This document shows, one piece after another, positions 22,411 to 37,400 of a DNA stretch of 64,000 nt (position 1 is the first letter of the stretch; every line of letters starts with the position of its first letter). The notes beneath the pieces are model-generated. The model saw only the letters and a program-made list of their open reading frames with translations. It had not been told where the DNA came from and did no database searches. Location of the stretch: the NCBI RefSeq assembly GCF_040712315.1, contig NC_134015.1, forward strand, positions 3,632,445-3,696,444, given 5' to 3'. The position numbers were made by a program, and so were the translations under genes. This DNA is from Castanea sativa. Lineage: Eukaryota; Streptophyta; Magnoliopsida; Fagales; Fagaceae.

Positions 22411-25400
22411 ATGGCTTTCATGAAACTACCCTCTTCTTCTCTCTCACACCAAACCACACTCTTCTACTTCACTGCCAACCTTAAAGGGACAAAACCCATC
22501 TCAGTCCCAAGCTATCTCTTCCATTACAGGCCAAAACGCCACCATAAAATTGCAGTGAGAGCTTGTGTGAAGGTTGAGGAAAAGAACAATTATAATGTGC
22601 AAGAGTCTTCTGGGAAGGAGTGGGGGAAGGTGTCTGCTGTGTTGTTTGACATGGATGGAGTGTTGTGTAATAGCGAAGAGGCGTCTAGAAAGGCTGCGGT
22701 GGACGTGTTTGCAGAGATGGGAGTGGAAGTAACTGTGGAGGACTTTGTGCCATTCATGGGGACTGGTAATGAATACTATGAATTTAAATTTTATTCTTTC
22801 ATTGGCTATATAGTACTTAGAAATTGCTAATTTGTTATATATGGGTTATATTTCCTTTTTTTGTTTTGTTTTGTTTTGAGAATCATATATGGGTTATATT
22901 TCATTTTAAGCAAAACCATGTTTAATGAATTATTCATACTGTTTTGCTGTGTTTTTTTAGGGATGAGGGTTTTTGGTCTGACATGCTAAGTTACTGATAA
23001 ACCCTTGTGTTTTTTTTTTTTGATAATGTGTTGGAAGAAAGTAGGGAAAACGTGTAAATGGCTTTCTTCTGGTGTCACCTTCTTGCCCTTCTTCATGGCA
23101 AATTGGGTAATTGTGTGCTTTTAGGTTTTGCAGTGTGGGGTTGCAATTGAAATAAAGTAAATATTTTCTGTTAAATTTACCATTTTTTTCTAGACTCCTC
23201 CTTATTAAGTGAAGCTCAACACATGAAATTTAACTATTTAAATGGGAGGTAGAGTAGAGATGAAGTTCGAACTTATGATCACCTGCTATGATACCATGAT
23301 AAATTATCGTTAGTTCCAAACTTTTAAGCTGTTAAGAAAGGATGACGTTAATCATTTAACCTTTATTTAGTCATTTTCAAATTTCGGATTGCTTTGTGCC
23401 ATTCAGTAAAGTGAGGAATTACTCTTCTAGTTTTCTAATTGCTAATGTGCAATCTTTTGAAATAAAAATATGTGTTTTAACACCAAAACCAGGTGAAGCA
23501 AACTTTTTGGGAGGTGTTGCTACTGTTAAGGGAGTTGAGGGGTTTGTTCCTGAGGCTGCAAAGAAGAGGTTCTTTGAGATATATTTAGACAAGGTAATTG
23601 ATCCTCTATCTTTTATCTACAACTTCATTAAAAATACAATGTAAAGTCAATATATGTCATGTTGGTGATACTCTTTAGTTACCAGAATTGTCACTAACAC
23701 CTAAAGTTCTTTCACATTTTGTAGTATGCAAAACCAAATTCTGGAATAGGATTCCCTGGTGCCCTTGAACTCATTACTCAGGTATGTGGGGGCTGAGTCA
23801 TGGATGCCATGATGCACTTACCTTCCTAGTCCATCTAGTGATAAAATAACACACTGGTTTTGTATGGCAGTGTAAAAACAAAGGCCTTAAAGTTGCTGTT
23901 GCATCTAGTGCTGATCGTATCAAGGTTGATGCAAATCTTGCTGCTGCTGGTTTACCTTTGTCAATGTAAGACACTCTAATCATGTGCTGTGCTTCTCAAT
24001 TTTATGTAATAGTATTACATATTTTATTCTCCAATTTATGCCTCTTTAATTATTCATATATTGCTGCAATCATCACTGAACGCACATTTTATGTGAGTTG
24101 CATCACCATGATGAATGTTTTAAACTTCAAACTAGACTAAAGCTCCAATAAAATTGAAGAGCGTAAGTCTTAAAGATATATATCATGTATAGTTTCACAA
24201 AGGTTCAGATACAAAGAGTTAAATTCTAATTAGTTTAAAATGGAACTGAACTCATGAGAGTCTAACAATTGGATAGTAGCCTTAGAAGGCATGAAGAATA
24301 TAGTTTGTGGTTAATTCCAAACATTTGTGGAAATGTCAAATATTTATCCAAATTTTTTTCCCACTTTTTGAATAATAAATGTTGTGAACCACAGGATCTA
24401 GAATATAATCATGACAAAGATGACATGCAAGTAAGCAACTTGGTGATATTTGGATTCTGTACATGATCAGATTAGTCCTAACGCATAGTTTGAACTGGAA
24501 ATTTCACTAAAACATTTGAGTAGACTGTAAATTTCATCTTTGTGAGACCTTTTGTCCTTATTATTTTGATTGCTTCCTTTCAGGTTTGATGCTATTGTGT
24601 CGGCAGATGCTTTTGAGAATTTGAAGCCTGCTCCTGATATTTTCTTGGCTGCATCAAAGATTTTGAATGTGCCAACCAGTGAGGTATACTAACACATTCA
24701 GCAGTTTTATTTTCCTCGGAGATGTGATTTCCAAACAATTTTTTAATTGACTTCAAATAGTGGCTGTATATTTGTATTGAACTTGTGGTTTTTGCTGCAT
24801 AGTTATTCTATTACATATTAACTATGCTTTTCTTGAAAAGAAATTTTTTTCCTTAAGAGAGGGGAGGTGTAAAGGTCAGTGATAAGAACACTTATTAGAT
24901 GAATACTTGGAAGGTACATTAGTTTTTAGAAATAATGATTTTCTTGAATGTATTGTAAGTTCTTCAGAAAAAGTTGGTTCTGTCAGGTTTTGCATAAACT
25001 GTATATTGTTCCTATATGGTTATTCTGTTTCACTTTTTTCATCTAAATAATGTGCCAATTTTCTATATGCCATACCATAAATGAATGTTTGTCAGCAAAA
25101 TTCTCTTTAGCCTGTTGGAATATTTATATGACAAGTCATAGTTGTATTATTATTAAATAAAGTAATGCCCGTATTTTTCTAGTGTATTGTTATTGAAGAT
25201 GCACTAGCAGGAGTTCAAGCTGCCAAATCTGCAAAAATGAGGTAAAAGTGTTAATATTATATGTTGTATCTTTTCAGATCAAGTTTGTCTAAATGTTTTG
25301 CGTGAATGCCTGTTTGGTAGGGTATATGTTTATTTGGTAAAAAAGCTAATCTTTTCCACTTTTTCTTTTTTGGGCTACGTGCAGATGTATAGCTGTGAAA

Positions 25401-28400
25401 ACTACATTGTCAGAAGAAACTCTAAAGACTGCTGGTCCATCACTTATCCGAAATGAGATAGGAAATGTTTCACTTCATGATATTCTCAGTGGTGGCTCTG
25501 ATGGCTATAGTATGTAGTCCTGAGAGTTTGCCGCAAATGTCATTTTGTACCTCATTTAATGTAGAATGCTGAAGCTAAACTAGTGCCATGTTTTAATAAT
25601 AACAAGTGAGATCAGTTTTCTTGTAATGGGTAATCCCATGTATTGGAAATTTACTCTTTTGTTGCTACATGCAACCTTTTACACCAATCAGTTGGTTTTG
25701 TAGATTTTGATTTATTGGTTTAATAAGATGATGATGCAAAAGTTTTTGTTTTAGTAGTTACACTGTTGCTCTCCTAGCAATTTTCTCTTGGGTAATACTA
25801 GTATATAGTTTCTGTCTTACAAGGTCTCATGAAGGCATGCCGTTGCAGATGAGAAGACGCAGGGAAATGGGTTTCCTTCTACTTCTGCACAAACCTCACC
25901 TGCAGTGCTCATGGAAAGGACAGACAATGGGTCAATCCAGAATAGACCTGCTACTGATAGTGGGATATTTTCTATTGGGGGGTATGGCTGCTTCTATATC
26001 TGCTTAAGTAACAAGATTTACCTCATTCTGGATATACTTGTGACAAAGATCTGGGTTTAAATAGCATGTACCACCTTTTTATTCATGCATAAGGTCATAC
26101 TAGATGAGCCCCAGGTATATGTGTATTCCCCCACCTTTCTCTCTTTATCTCTGAGAGAGCTAAAATAGTCAATCATATCAGATGAAGGTGGTATGGTGGC
26201 ACATGCCTTAAGTGAAATAGAAAACTTACGATTTTATATAAGTAATGATCCTTACCTCGTCCTGGATATACTTGTGACAAATATCTGGTTTTAAATAGCA
26301 TGTAAGACCATTTTATTCATGCATAAGGTCATACTAGATGAGCCTCAAGTAAATGTGTCTCTCTTTATCTATGAGAGAACTAAAATAATCCACCATACTA
26401 GATTAAAAAGGCATGGGGGCACATAAAGAAATATTATGTTTTTGCTACATGATGCTCATGCATTTTTGCTTGAACACCATAGATAACTGAATTGGAGCCT
26501 TAAGGAATTCTTTTGGATAATTTGGATGCTTTTGGTGTATACATCAAAGAGATTCTGAATACCGAGTAGTAAAGCCCCAAATTATTTTTCCCATGGCATT
26601 GCAGTGCTGTGCGCTTCTTCGCATTGATGAAAAACAGCCTTTTTGATTGTTTTTGGGTTGTTTTTCCTCAAAAGCTGGAATTCAATTAACTCCATGTAAT
26701 TTCTTTTAGTAGATAGCTTACTTTACATACAATCTTCTTAATGAATGGTGTCCTCTATCAACGTAAGAGTATTGCTTTCCCTTTTTTCTTTCCCAACAAA
26801 ACCAGAAGAGTATTTTTTGAGCAACTTTGGCTTGAGGCTGCAGAAATAATTTATGGACAGGTTGCATGGTTCTCGGCGAGATATTTTGAGATATGGAAGT
26901 TTGGGCATTGCAATTTCTTGTCTCATCTTTACCATCACAAACTGGAAGGTATAAATGACTTGACAGAAAAGAATGCCAGAGAACACACTTAAATATTTTA
27001 GATTTATATTGAATCTCAGCATCATAATCTTTCCTGTGACCTGGAATATGCAAAGAGGATGTTGTAGGCTATTGTTCTTTGCTTTTATTTTAGTTTAATC
27101 AATGAAAATATACAATTTTCATTCCTTTGCAGGCAATGCAATATTCATCCCCAAAAGCTATTTGGAATCTGTTATTTGGAGTCAAACGACCATCTTTTGA
27201 ATCAAATGAAGGTACTGTTGCATTTCATGTAACAATTCTGGTATTTTCATGTGCTGCATTTTTTTTTCCCACTTTCTTTGATTGCCATTCTTTTCTCTTA
27301 TCTGTTGCTCTTTCATGGTTCTGTATAAATTATGAATTCGTTAATAATTAAATCTCTGGTGTTCTTGATTTGTATTATCTTCTCCTATATATTTTTATTA
27401 TAATCACTGCAGATGTAAGAAGGTTAAATTTACCACAGTTTATTGGTTATAGGTGAATCAAGATTTGACAGAATCAACCAATATGTGACCTATATATCTG
27501 ATTTGGAAACCAGGTAAGGATTTTTCCACTTCCCCTTTTAAGATATATTATTGCATTATAACTCTCATCGTTTTTGTCTACTCCGCTTCATTGTTATTAC
27601 CTTTCATTAAATTAAAGTCTGACATTTTTTGCTTGAATTTTCTTTCACTATGTAAGGGGAACTTCTCCAACCGTGCCAGAATTCCCACCTAAACTTGATT
27701 GGCTGAATACAGCTCCCCTTCAGTTTCGCAGAGTAAATTTTAGTGAACTTGATTTTCTGTTTTAGGTGAAGATTAATGTGGTGGCTTTAGTTTTGATTTT
27801 GATTTTTTTTTACTTTGGCAGGATTTAAAAGGAAAAGTGGTTCTGCTGGATTTTTGGACCTATTGTTGTATAAACTGTATGCATGTCTTGCCAGATCTAG
27901 AGTTTTTGGAGAAAAAATACAAGGATATGCCAGTATGTCATTTTCTTTCAATTTAGATATTTCAATCTATTAGCAATCTCAAATTTCACATTAATATAAG
28001 CTTCTGCTGCTATCAAAACGCTTGTAACAAATGAATAAAGTCTAATGAGCTTCAACATTTTATTCATTCATTTTTTCTTGTAAGGTGAACGTGATTGTTC
28101 TCTTAGGTTACCGGAGAGACTATTCCTTTATCTTTGAGAATTTTAATATTGTATCAATACCATTCATGCTTGCAAATGCCTAAAATAACTCAGTCTATGT
28201 TGCAGTGGTGATAGTTTTTCTATGGTTGCTTTCTGTCAAGGTTGAAAAACATGAGTTAAATTGGCCAAAACGGAGGGAGAGAGAGAGAGAGAGAGAGTAT
28301 TTGGTATGCTCTCTTGTTCTTGTTCTTGCTCTCCTCAATTCACCTTGCTATTTTATTGAATGTCTACAAATTCTAGCATTATGAAAGTATTTGGTATAAG

Positions 28401-28432
28401 ATTGTATCACTTTTCATGAAAAACAATGATGT

Positions 28433-28468
<36 letters not shown>

Positions 28469-31400
28469 AGTCTTATGTACAATCTATATAAATATTTCTA
28501 CAAGTATATGGGAAACATGGAGAGGCAGAGAATACCAATTTGAAGTCTGAAAAAGCAAGTATTAGTACATTTAAAGCTGAAGTATGATATTGTGATAGAA
28601 TTTCTCCAAGGTGAATGTTGGGATTTGATAGAAGCTTCCAATTAAGTGCCTCTCATCTTCTTAAATCTGTTGATCATATGTCATCTTTTAATATGATAGT
28701 TGGATATTCAACATCAAATGTTGGCAAGTGTCTCCAATAAAAACAACTCCCCCAAACGCAAAATATATATATATTACACTGCTTTCTTATTCAATATTTC
28801 ACAGGTTCATTTTTCATGTGTTTCTGACCTTCCTTCACATTAGTAATGATTGCTTAGCTGATTTATGGGTTGGTTTCCAAATGCCTGAATTCCAAAAGTG
28901 GTTGTTTTTATATATTCTCATGTTTGTGCAGTTCACAGTGGTTGGAGTACACTCTGCAAAATTTGACAATGAGAAGGATTTAGAAGCCATTCGCAATGCT
29001 GTATTACGCTATGGCATCACTCACCCGGTAAAGCTTTATGTTTGGAACTTGTTATGAGCAGAGTTTTGATCTTTCAAAAGTATTTAGGGTGTTTTAAACT
29101 GGTACAACTTTTTTCAGGGTAAATTTTGGCCATCTTTCAATGTGATTTGGGTGCATTCCTGTTTTGCTTGTTCTCATGCTCATAAACATGGTGTTTCTTA
29201 CATTCTACTTGCATAGTGGGACAAGAAATGTCCCTTTTGGTATTTATCTTACATTTTTATTCTAGTGTTCTCTTTAAAATCATTGAATTTTGACCTCCTC
29301 ATCCATGGAAGAGATTAATAATATTTTTCAAAATGATGCTCTTAATCAAATTGGAATATACTATCTTTAGTAATATGGTGAAGCTCACTGTATTGTTTGA
29401 TTGTTTCTAATTCTTTTTAACAATTTAGGTAGTCAATGATGGAGATATGTATCTATGGCGAGAGCTAGGTATAAATTCATGGCCAACTTTTGCTATTATT
29501 GGCCCCAATGGGAAGCTCCTTGCACAAATAGCAGGCGAAGGACGTCGAAAGGTACTGATGACCACTTCTAACTTTTCTTATGAATATTTTAAAAGCCTGA
29601 TTTCTATTCTTTAGTAAATGCACTATGGCTAGTTTTAAAAGTGTCAATCCAAATGATATCTGATTGCAGCACATGTTTTTGTCTCCATGCATGTGTTTTA
29701 ATTAATCAAAGTTGAAAGACACTCATACTAACTGGATTTGTCAGAAACAATTGTTTTAGGCAATATGGTTCTGCTTAAGCTGACTTATATTGAGTCGGGA
29801 CAAACTAGAATGATGCAACTGGAAATCAAAGAAAAAGAAAACTAAAGATAGAAAACCTAGGAGTTAGCACCATGTGAGGAAAAAATATAGCACTAGGAGT
29901 ACCTAGTTGGAGTCAGCACTAGACCATTAGGACAATTTTAATAGAAATTTTATTCATCAAAATAATCCCCTGCTCAAAGAAGTACAACTTTGCTTACATA
30001 GGCTACTAAACCATAATCCAAACAGACAAAAAACCCTAATTCTAATTAGCTTAGGAATCTCTATTATTGAATTAAAAAAATAACCTTGACTCGAATAAAA
30101 TAAAATATTAGTAAGCTAAATAACTACTAGGACCTAAAATAAAAAATAAATTTAACCAATAAAATACAATTGACATTAAAAAAATCAAAATAAATCTTTC
30201 CTTGTACTTCTTGCATCAAATATCCATTGCTATATTGAACAAAAAAAAAGAAGTTCAAGCATATCTGTAATTTTTGAAAATGTAAACTGGTGGCATGTAG
30301 ATGTAGTACACTACCTGTGTCATTCTTATGATTTAACATTATAGTTGCCTTTCATGCTAAATATACAAGGACTCTTAAAAAGATGGGAAAGAAGGGAAAC
30401 CAAAAGGGTGAAAAAGATATTGAAATTTTTGAAAGGTGCAACAACTTGAGATATGAAGGAAAATTGATGTCTAATTTTTGGAAGTTCTTCAAAGTACTGT
30501 TATGAGTATTAGGGGCAAAACAGTAATATCATGATATTACTGTTTTGCCCTTAATACTCATAACAGATACAATACTTTTAGAAATACCTTTATCAAATAA
30601 TGATTTTTCCTTTTTTTTTTTCTTAGTGGAATTCTTCATATCTAAGACAGTTTATGTGAAAATCAATACGGTTGTGAACAACTGTCTAAGTTCATTCCAT
30701 AACTATGGTATTATTTTAAATCCCCTTCTGCAGTAGAAGTATTTTTTTTTTTTTTTTCATTTATAATCTCCATCCCATTAATTAACTTCATTTTGACATC
30801 TTAACATGGGTTAAATTACCTACTGTGCGCTATATTTCAATGTAACTTGTTCATAACAGCAAATAGCATTTTTTTTCCAGAATTGTATTTTTAACTGGCA
30901 CGCAGATGGTTATTCTAGTTCATGATTCTATTTCCTCAAAATTACTCTTTAAATGGTCATATAATAAGGAAATGTAGTCTTTTCTTTTGCTTTGTTTTGA
31001 AGGATCTTGACAACTTAGTGGAGGCAGCTCTTCTATTTTATGGCAGAAGGAAGATGTTGGATAACAAACCAATTCCTTTAAGTTTGGAGAAAGATAATGA
31101 TCCTCGTTTATTTACATCTCCATTGAAGTTTCCTGGGAAGCTAGCAATTGACGTTCTTAACAACAGGCTCTTCATTTCAGACAGTAACCATAATCGCATA
31201 GTGGGTTCTCTCTCATTATCTCTGATGCACACGTACACATATTCAACATATGTACTTTTTTCCTGAATCCTGATCTTAAGATGAAAAAAATGGTACAGTA
31301 AGCATATTAAAAACTAAGAACCCCTCTGCCTCAGAGCAAGGCTGTCCAACAATCCTCACCTGAACACATGCTTCATAATGAAAGAACTTACCAGAATCTG

Positions 31401-34400
31401 GGTCACTAAGACTTGAATCAAAGACCTGAACACATGCTTCATGTCAAGCTTATAATAACAATAGTACCTGTGAATTCGTTTATCTTTATCCTTTGTGACA
31501 GGTCACAAGTGGAATGTGAACCTGTTTTGATGTACTCAGATTGTTATTTACCTATCTTTCCACTTTTGGAGTTCAGGTGGTAACTGACCTTGATGGAAAC
31601 TTTATTGTCCAAATTGGGAGCACAGGAGAGGAAGGTTTACGTGATGGTAATTTTGATGATGCCACCTTTAACCGCCCTCAGGTGAGAATTAAGTTAATAT
31701 GTTACTCCCACCATCTGAATTGAGAGCCATGATTTCCTTTGTAGGATGTTTCAAAATGAGTGTCCACCTCCAAAATGTCAAAAAAAAAACAATGATACGG
31801 TTATCTTCCCATATCATCCTCATCAATTTAAAAAATTAAATCAAGATACTAAAAGTAGAGGCCAGCTTTGGACTTCATAGTAAAAGTAAAATACTTTTTC
31901 TTCTTCATTAAACATTGTGTCATTTCAAACCACAATACTCTATTTAAGAGAGTAATATTTGTATCTGTAGTTTTGACTATGCTGCATATTCATTCAGTAG
32001 GCCATTAATCTTGGTACTTTATTTCATTCGTGAATGGCTGCATGTGTTTTGAGGTTTGTCATCCTATGTCTCATTTTCAATATTGCCCGTATTCACAGTA
32101 ACTTTGTAGCTCTTGCTTCTTTAGGGCTTGGCTTACAATGGAAAGAAAAACATCCTTTATGTAGCAGATACTGAAAACCATGCTTTGAGGTATGTGGTGA
32201 CTTCAGAACTATGCCTTGAGTATTTAACAGGCTGGCTAGTGCTCTTTCCAGTCATTTTATATTCTCAATGTCTTTGTTTTAAGTTGATCGTTGCTTTCTA
32301 AAGTCAAGTTCAGTGCAAGATCCATAATAATTATGTGTATTCATGTAACAAACATTTACAAAGTTGAAAAACCACTGATTCATCCAAAACAATTTATGCT
32401 TGTGCTTAAAAAATTTCAAAAACTCAAATCCGCACTTTACAACAAAAACCACCAAGCCTTTGTCCCAAAATTTAGGATGTTGACTATGGATCCTCCCTAG
32501 ATTAGTCAAATCTCTACACTTTAATGCATAAAAAGTTTTGAGTCAGTGAAAATTATTTGGGTTAATCTGATACATAACAGCTCTTTTAGCTGCATTGGTC
32601 ATAGAAAATAGAATTCATAGGCTTGCTTGTATAAAGGATTGGTTTGGCATATTTGTAATCCAAGTAGCACAATAGTATTTGGACTGTGCAGAAACTGACA
32701 TATGTGAGGCAAAATAAAGAAACGAATGCTTGGAATTAAAATTTAGACAATAATTTACTCGGCAAGTCTAAATAGTAACTATAAAAATCTTTTTTTTTTC
32801 CTATTTTTTTTGCACAGGGTAAAATTTAAAGGAACTTTTTTTTTTTCCTATTTCCCATTCTTCTATCTATTCAACGTACACAATTGTGTACATTCAAGGT
32901 ACACAATTTTTCAAAGAATGTACAAAATTATATATATTCAACTAACACATTTTTCAATGAATATATACAATTGAGTACACTCAAATGACTCAATGTACAT
33001 TTTTTTCAAAGAATGTATGCTACTCAATACATTCAATGTATACAATTTTTCAAGGAATGTACCTAATTCAAAATTATTCAAGGAATACAAATTTTCAAAG
33101 AAAGTATACAATTCTGTAAATTCAACGTACATATTTTTAAAAAATGTATACACAATTTTTCAAAGAATAAACATAATTTTGTACCTACAACATACATAAT
33201 TTTTTAAAGAATGTACATAATTCGGTATGTTCAACATATACATTTTTCAATGAATGTACACAATTTTGTTCATTCAACGTATACAATTTTTCAAAGAGTA
33301 TGCCCAATTTTGTACTTTTAATGTACACATTTTTTCAAATAATGTAAATAATTCTGTACATTCAACATACACAATTTTTCAAAGAATGTATATAATTTTG
33401 TGCATTTAACGTAAAACATTTTTTCAAAAAATGTGCACAATTCTATATATTCAACGTATGCATTTTTTGAAGAATTTTCATTTTGTACATTTTGTATAAA
33501 CATTTTTCAAAGAATATACACAAATACATACATTCAACGTACACATTTTTCAATGAATGTATACAATTTTGTACATTCATGAGAATTATTTGAATCACAA
33601 GAATTACAAAGCATGCTAATAACATCAATGTAGAAACCTTTCATTTCTAACAATTTTAATTTTTATTATTGTTACTTGAAAATTATTTGAATCACAAGAA
33701 ATAGGAAGCACACTAATAGCTTCAGTGTAGTAACCTTTCATGCATGAATTTCTAACAATTTTAACTTCTTTTATTATAGGGAAATTGATTTTGTCAATGA
33801 GAATGTGCGCACTCTTGCCGGAAATGGATCCAAAGGTTCTGACTATAGAGGGGGAGATAAAGGAACCAATCAGGCAAGATTGCAAAAGATGAAATTTGAG
33901 GATCCACTCTAAATCACATCCACATTAGTTCTAAATAAAAAATAGTAACAAGGCTCCTTGTATATGCTATATCAGTATGCTTCATCAACTTGGGGGCACT
34001 AGTGTCAATTGATCTTGTTGACAAATAATAAAAATTTCCTGGTACATAAATTTTAAATTGAAATTTTCTGAACAAATATCTCTGCATAATGTTGAAATTT
34101 TTAATATTTTCTTCCAGCTCCTTAACTCTCCATGGGATGTCTGCTTTGAGCCAGTCAGTGAGAAGGTTTACATTGCCATGGCTGGCCAACATCAGATCTG
34201 GGAACACAATACAATAGATGGAGTAACTAGAGCATTCAGTGGTGATGGTTATGAAAGAAACTTGAATGGATCAAGGTAATGGAAACAATAAAATTAATTT
34301 TATTTTTGTCACTGGTTATTATAATTTGCTTGGGTATGTTCATATCAAATTCTCCCAGAATTTTGGCAATGATAACTTTTCCGTTTAATTGTGATAGCTC

Positions 34401-37400
34401 TACAAACACGTCATTTGCACAACCTTCTGGAGTTTCACTGTCTCCTGGTAATATGTTGTAATATTTTACCTGAAAGAATTTGAACCATCATTTAAAATTT
34501 TTACTCTTAATAATAACATCTTTTACTCTATTGCACATTTGAAGATTTGAAGGTGGCATATATTGCGGATAGTGAGAGTAGCTCCATTCGAGCACTTGAT
34601 CTAAAAACTGGAGGATCAAGATTGCTAGCTGGAGGTGATCCTATCTTCTCAGACAATTTGTTTAAGGTACTTTTGTTTTTGAGTTAAGTAATCATTTCCT
34701 ATGTAGCCAGATATTTCTCTTTTTTTTTTTTTAATTCATGTACACCATATACGGACTAAAAAAGTCAAATTTTATTGTTTAGAATTTAACCTTTTCTATT
34801 TTATCTGTTTCCTTCCCATAGTTATTATTGTGTTTTAACTCTCGCAGTTTGGAGACCATGATGGAATAGGTTCAGAAGTACTTCTTCAACATCCGTTGGG
34901 TGTCCTATGTGCAAAGGATGGTCAAATTTATATAGCAGATAGCTATAATCACAAGGTATTTAGATGGAAGAATACTTTAAACAAAAAAAAAAAGGACTTC
35001 TCTAACATGCAGTATAAACTTTTGAGGACATCAATTAACTGTCTAGTTAATTTCAGCTTTAATTGTTTTTTGCGGGGGTGTAAATAAACTTCAAAAATAT
35101 TCTTCCATCCCTCCTATTAGGCTCAGAGGACAGTTAGGCTGCTATTCACATCGCTCATATTAAAGTTGCAATTAAGTAGCCAATTATATTGCTACCTATT
35201 CATGCTAGGATATAATATCCCTGTTGTTCCTCAATATCACACTGTTGCTGGTGAAAATAATTGCAAATTATAGGGAGACCAACCTTTGACTAATTTTGGT
35301 TCTGAATTTTGACATTTTATAGATGGAAAAAAATTATAGCAGTCAAAATTGTTTCATAAAATATTTTACAAAGTAATATAGTTTATTCAAAATATCAGGT
35401 CTAGTTAAAATTCTATGTTGCAAGTTTGTAAGGCATCAATGGGTGATTCTCATGGCACATACTGGACTTGTTAATCTGTTCCCTTTTACTATGAGGAAAT
35501 TTCTATGGTCTAGATATAATTCAAATCATTTCTACGAACTTTTACTTTGTTGGATGATTATTAAAATTGGTTCTTATCCCCAAAATTTTCTCCTATGGTT
35601 GAATCACATACTGTTCATCAAATATTTACAACATATTACTCAAGGTGCTCCACTGGTTCTGTTTACATAAAATCGATACTACCTGCATCCACTTCTTTTA
35701 TGTATTAGATTTAGTATGTAGATTTATTATGATAACATGCTGGTACAATTAACAGCTTCAGTAGGGTTGAACTACTCTTCCTTGTCCCCCAAATTTCAGA
35801 TCAAGAAGCTAGATCCAGCAAGTAAAAGAGTAAGTACCTTAGCAGGGACAGGGAAAGCTGGTTTCAAGGATGGAACAGCCCTTGCAGCTCAGGTTGGAAA
35901 ATACTTATAATATTCTTATTTGATGAAAAGATTTTTTTCAGTTACATAAGCTGAATTGCTTGCCTAAAATGTCAACTTTCATTGTGTTTATTTGTTTCTG
36001 CAGCTCTCAGAGCCATCGGGAATCATTGAAGCAGAAAATGGTGATTCTCAATCCTATTCATAAACGACAAATAATATTTTAGCCTTAGTCTTGTAACACA
36101 TCTGTGAATTTACAAATCCTTGTCAACTTTCTAAATGGGTTCCCCCAAACCCCAGCCATGTACATTTTCCCCCTATTCATTTTTGTAAGGAAGTTGCATA
36201 ATGTTTGTTTGTTTGTTTGTTGGATTGAGCTGTACTGCCTCCTAAATCATGTAAATCCATGTATATCTGGGCTATCATTCTGTCATTCAATAACTAGCTG
36301 AATTGGTACAGAATATCATAGCCATTTTGATGGTATGAATTATGTTAGTAGCCAAAGAGAGAAGACTTTTGCTTCAATTCTTGCGTCTTTGCTTGCATTG
36401 GTAACTATTTTATAATGGAAGTGGTTCTTGTCATTTTGCAGGAAGACTTTTCATAGCTGATACAAACAACAGTGTAATCAGATATCTAGACTTGAACAAG
36501 GAAGAATCTGAACTTCTTACTTTGGAGCTGAAAGGTGTTCAGCCTCCTGTGCAAAACTCCAGATCTTTAAGGCGCCTTAGAAGGCGATCATCAGCTGACA
36601 CACTGACTGTTACTGTTGAGGGTGGTTCATCCAAAGAGGGAAACCTGTCCCTTAAGATATTGTTACCTGAAGAGTATCACTTCTCAAAGGTTCCACCTCT
36701 TCTCTCTCTGATATACCATATGGGTTCCAACTCTCTAATACTATCTCATTTTCTCTTGAATGTCTCATTCAGTAGGGTAAAAAAATGCTTTGTGTTTGTT
36801 CACTTGCATATCCTATGATCTACTGCCCTGTAATTCATAATGCAGGAAGCACGAAGTAAATTTAGCGTTGAAAGTGAGCCTGAAAGTTCAATGGTTATTG
36901 ATCCTTTGGATGGATATCTTAGTCCAGAGGGATCAGCAATACTTCATTTTAAGAGATCCTCCCCCTCAGCTTCAGTGGGGAGAGTAAGTTGCAAGGTATG
37001 CCTCATTTTTTGGTTGCAAACTTTGCTGGTCTTCTTTGAACTGTTTTAATTTAATTTCCAATATTAGTTAACTTTGATCTCACTAAAATAATACTTCCTA
37101 ATAATGCTATCATTCTGGCACTGAAGGGGGATTAGGTGACAATCATGTCTTTGTGACAACCAAGACAGCCTCAGGCAGGTGCATGTAGCACCAGAGAGTT
37201 TATGATTCTGGTTTTGGGGATCTTTACCATGTGGTGTTCTGCTCATTATCTTGCAGGGTACAATAGCCTTTCGCTTTTGCAAAAAATAAGTATAAGAACC
37301 TCAAAAGAGGTTGATACAAAAGAGGATTTGAGGTGAAGTTGAATTGTTTGTGGACCAACTATTCTCAGGAAATAGGTTGAAGCTACCCTTAGCTATCAAA

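Noticed and set aside
26718..27053. Minus-strand frames of 95-111 aa in SOQ1
   Set aside because: They overlap SOQ1 exon 9 and its flanking introns, with no domain or splice support. Antisense shadows.
32938..33628. Several 60-71 aa frames rich in Y/F/N on both strands
   Set aside because: Artefacts of the intron 18 minisatellite.
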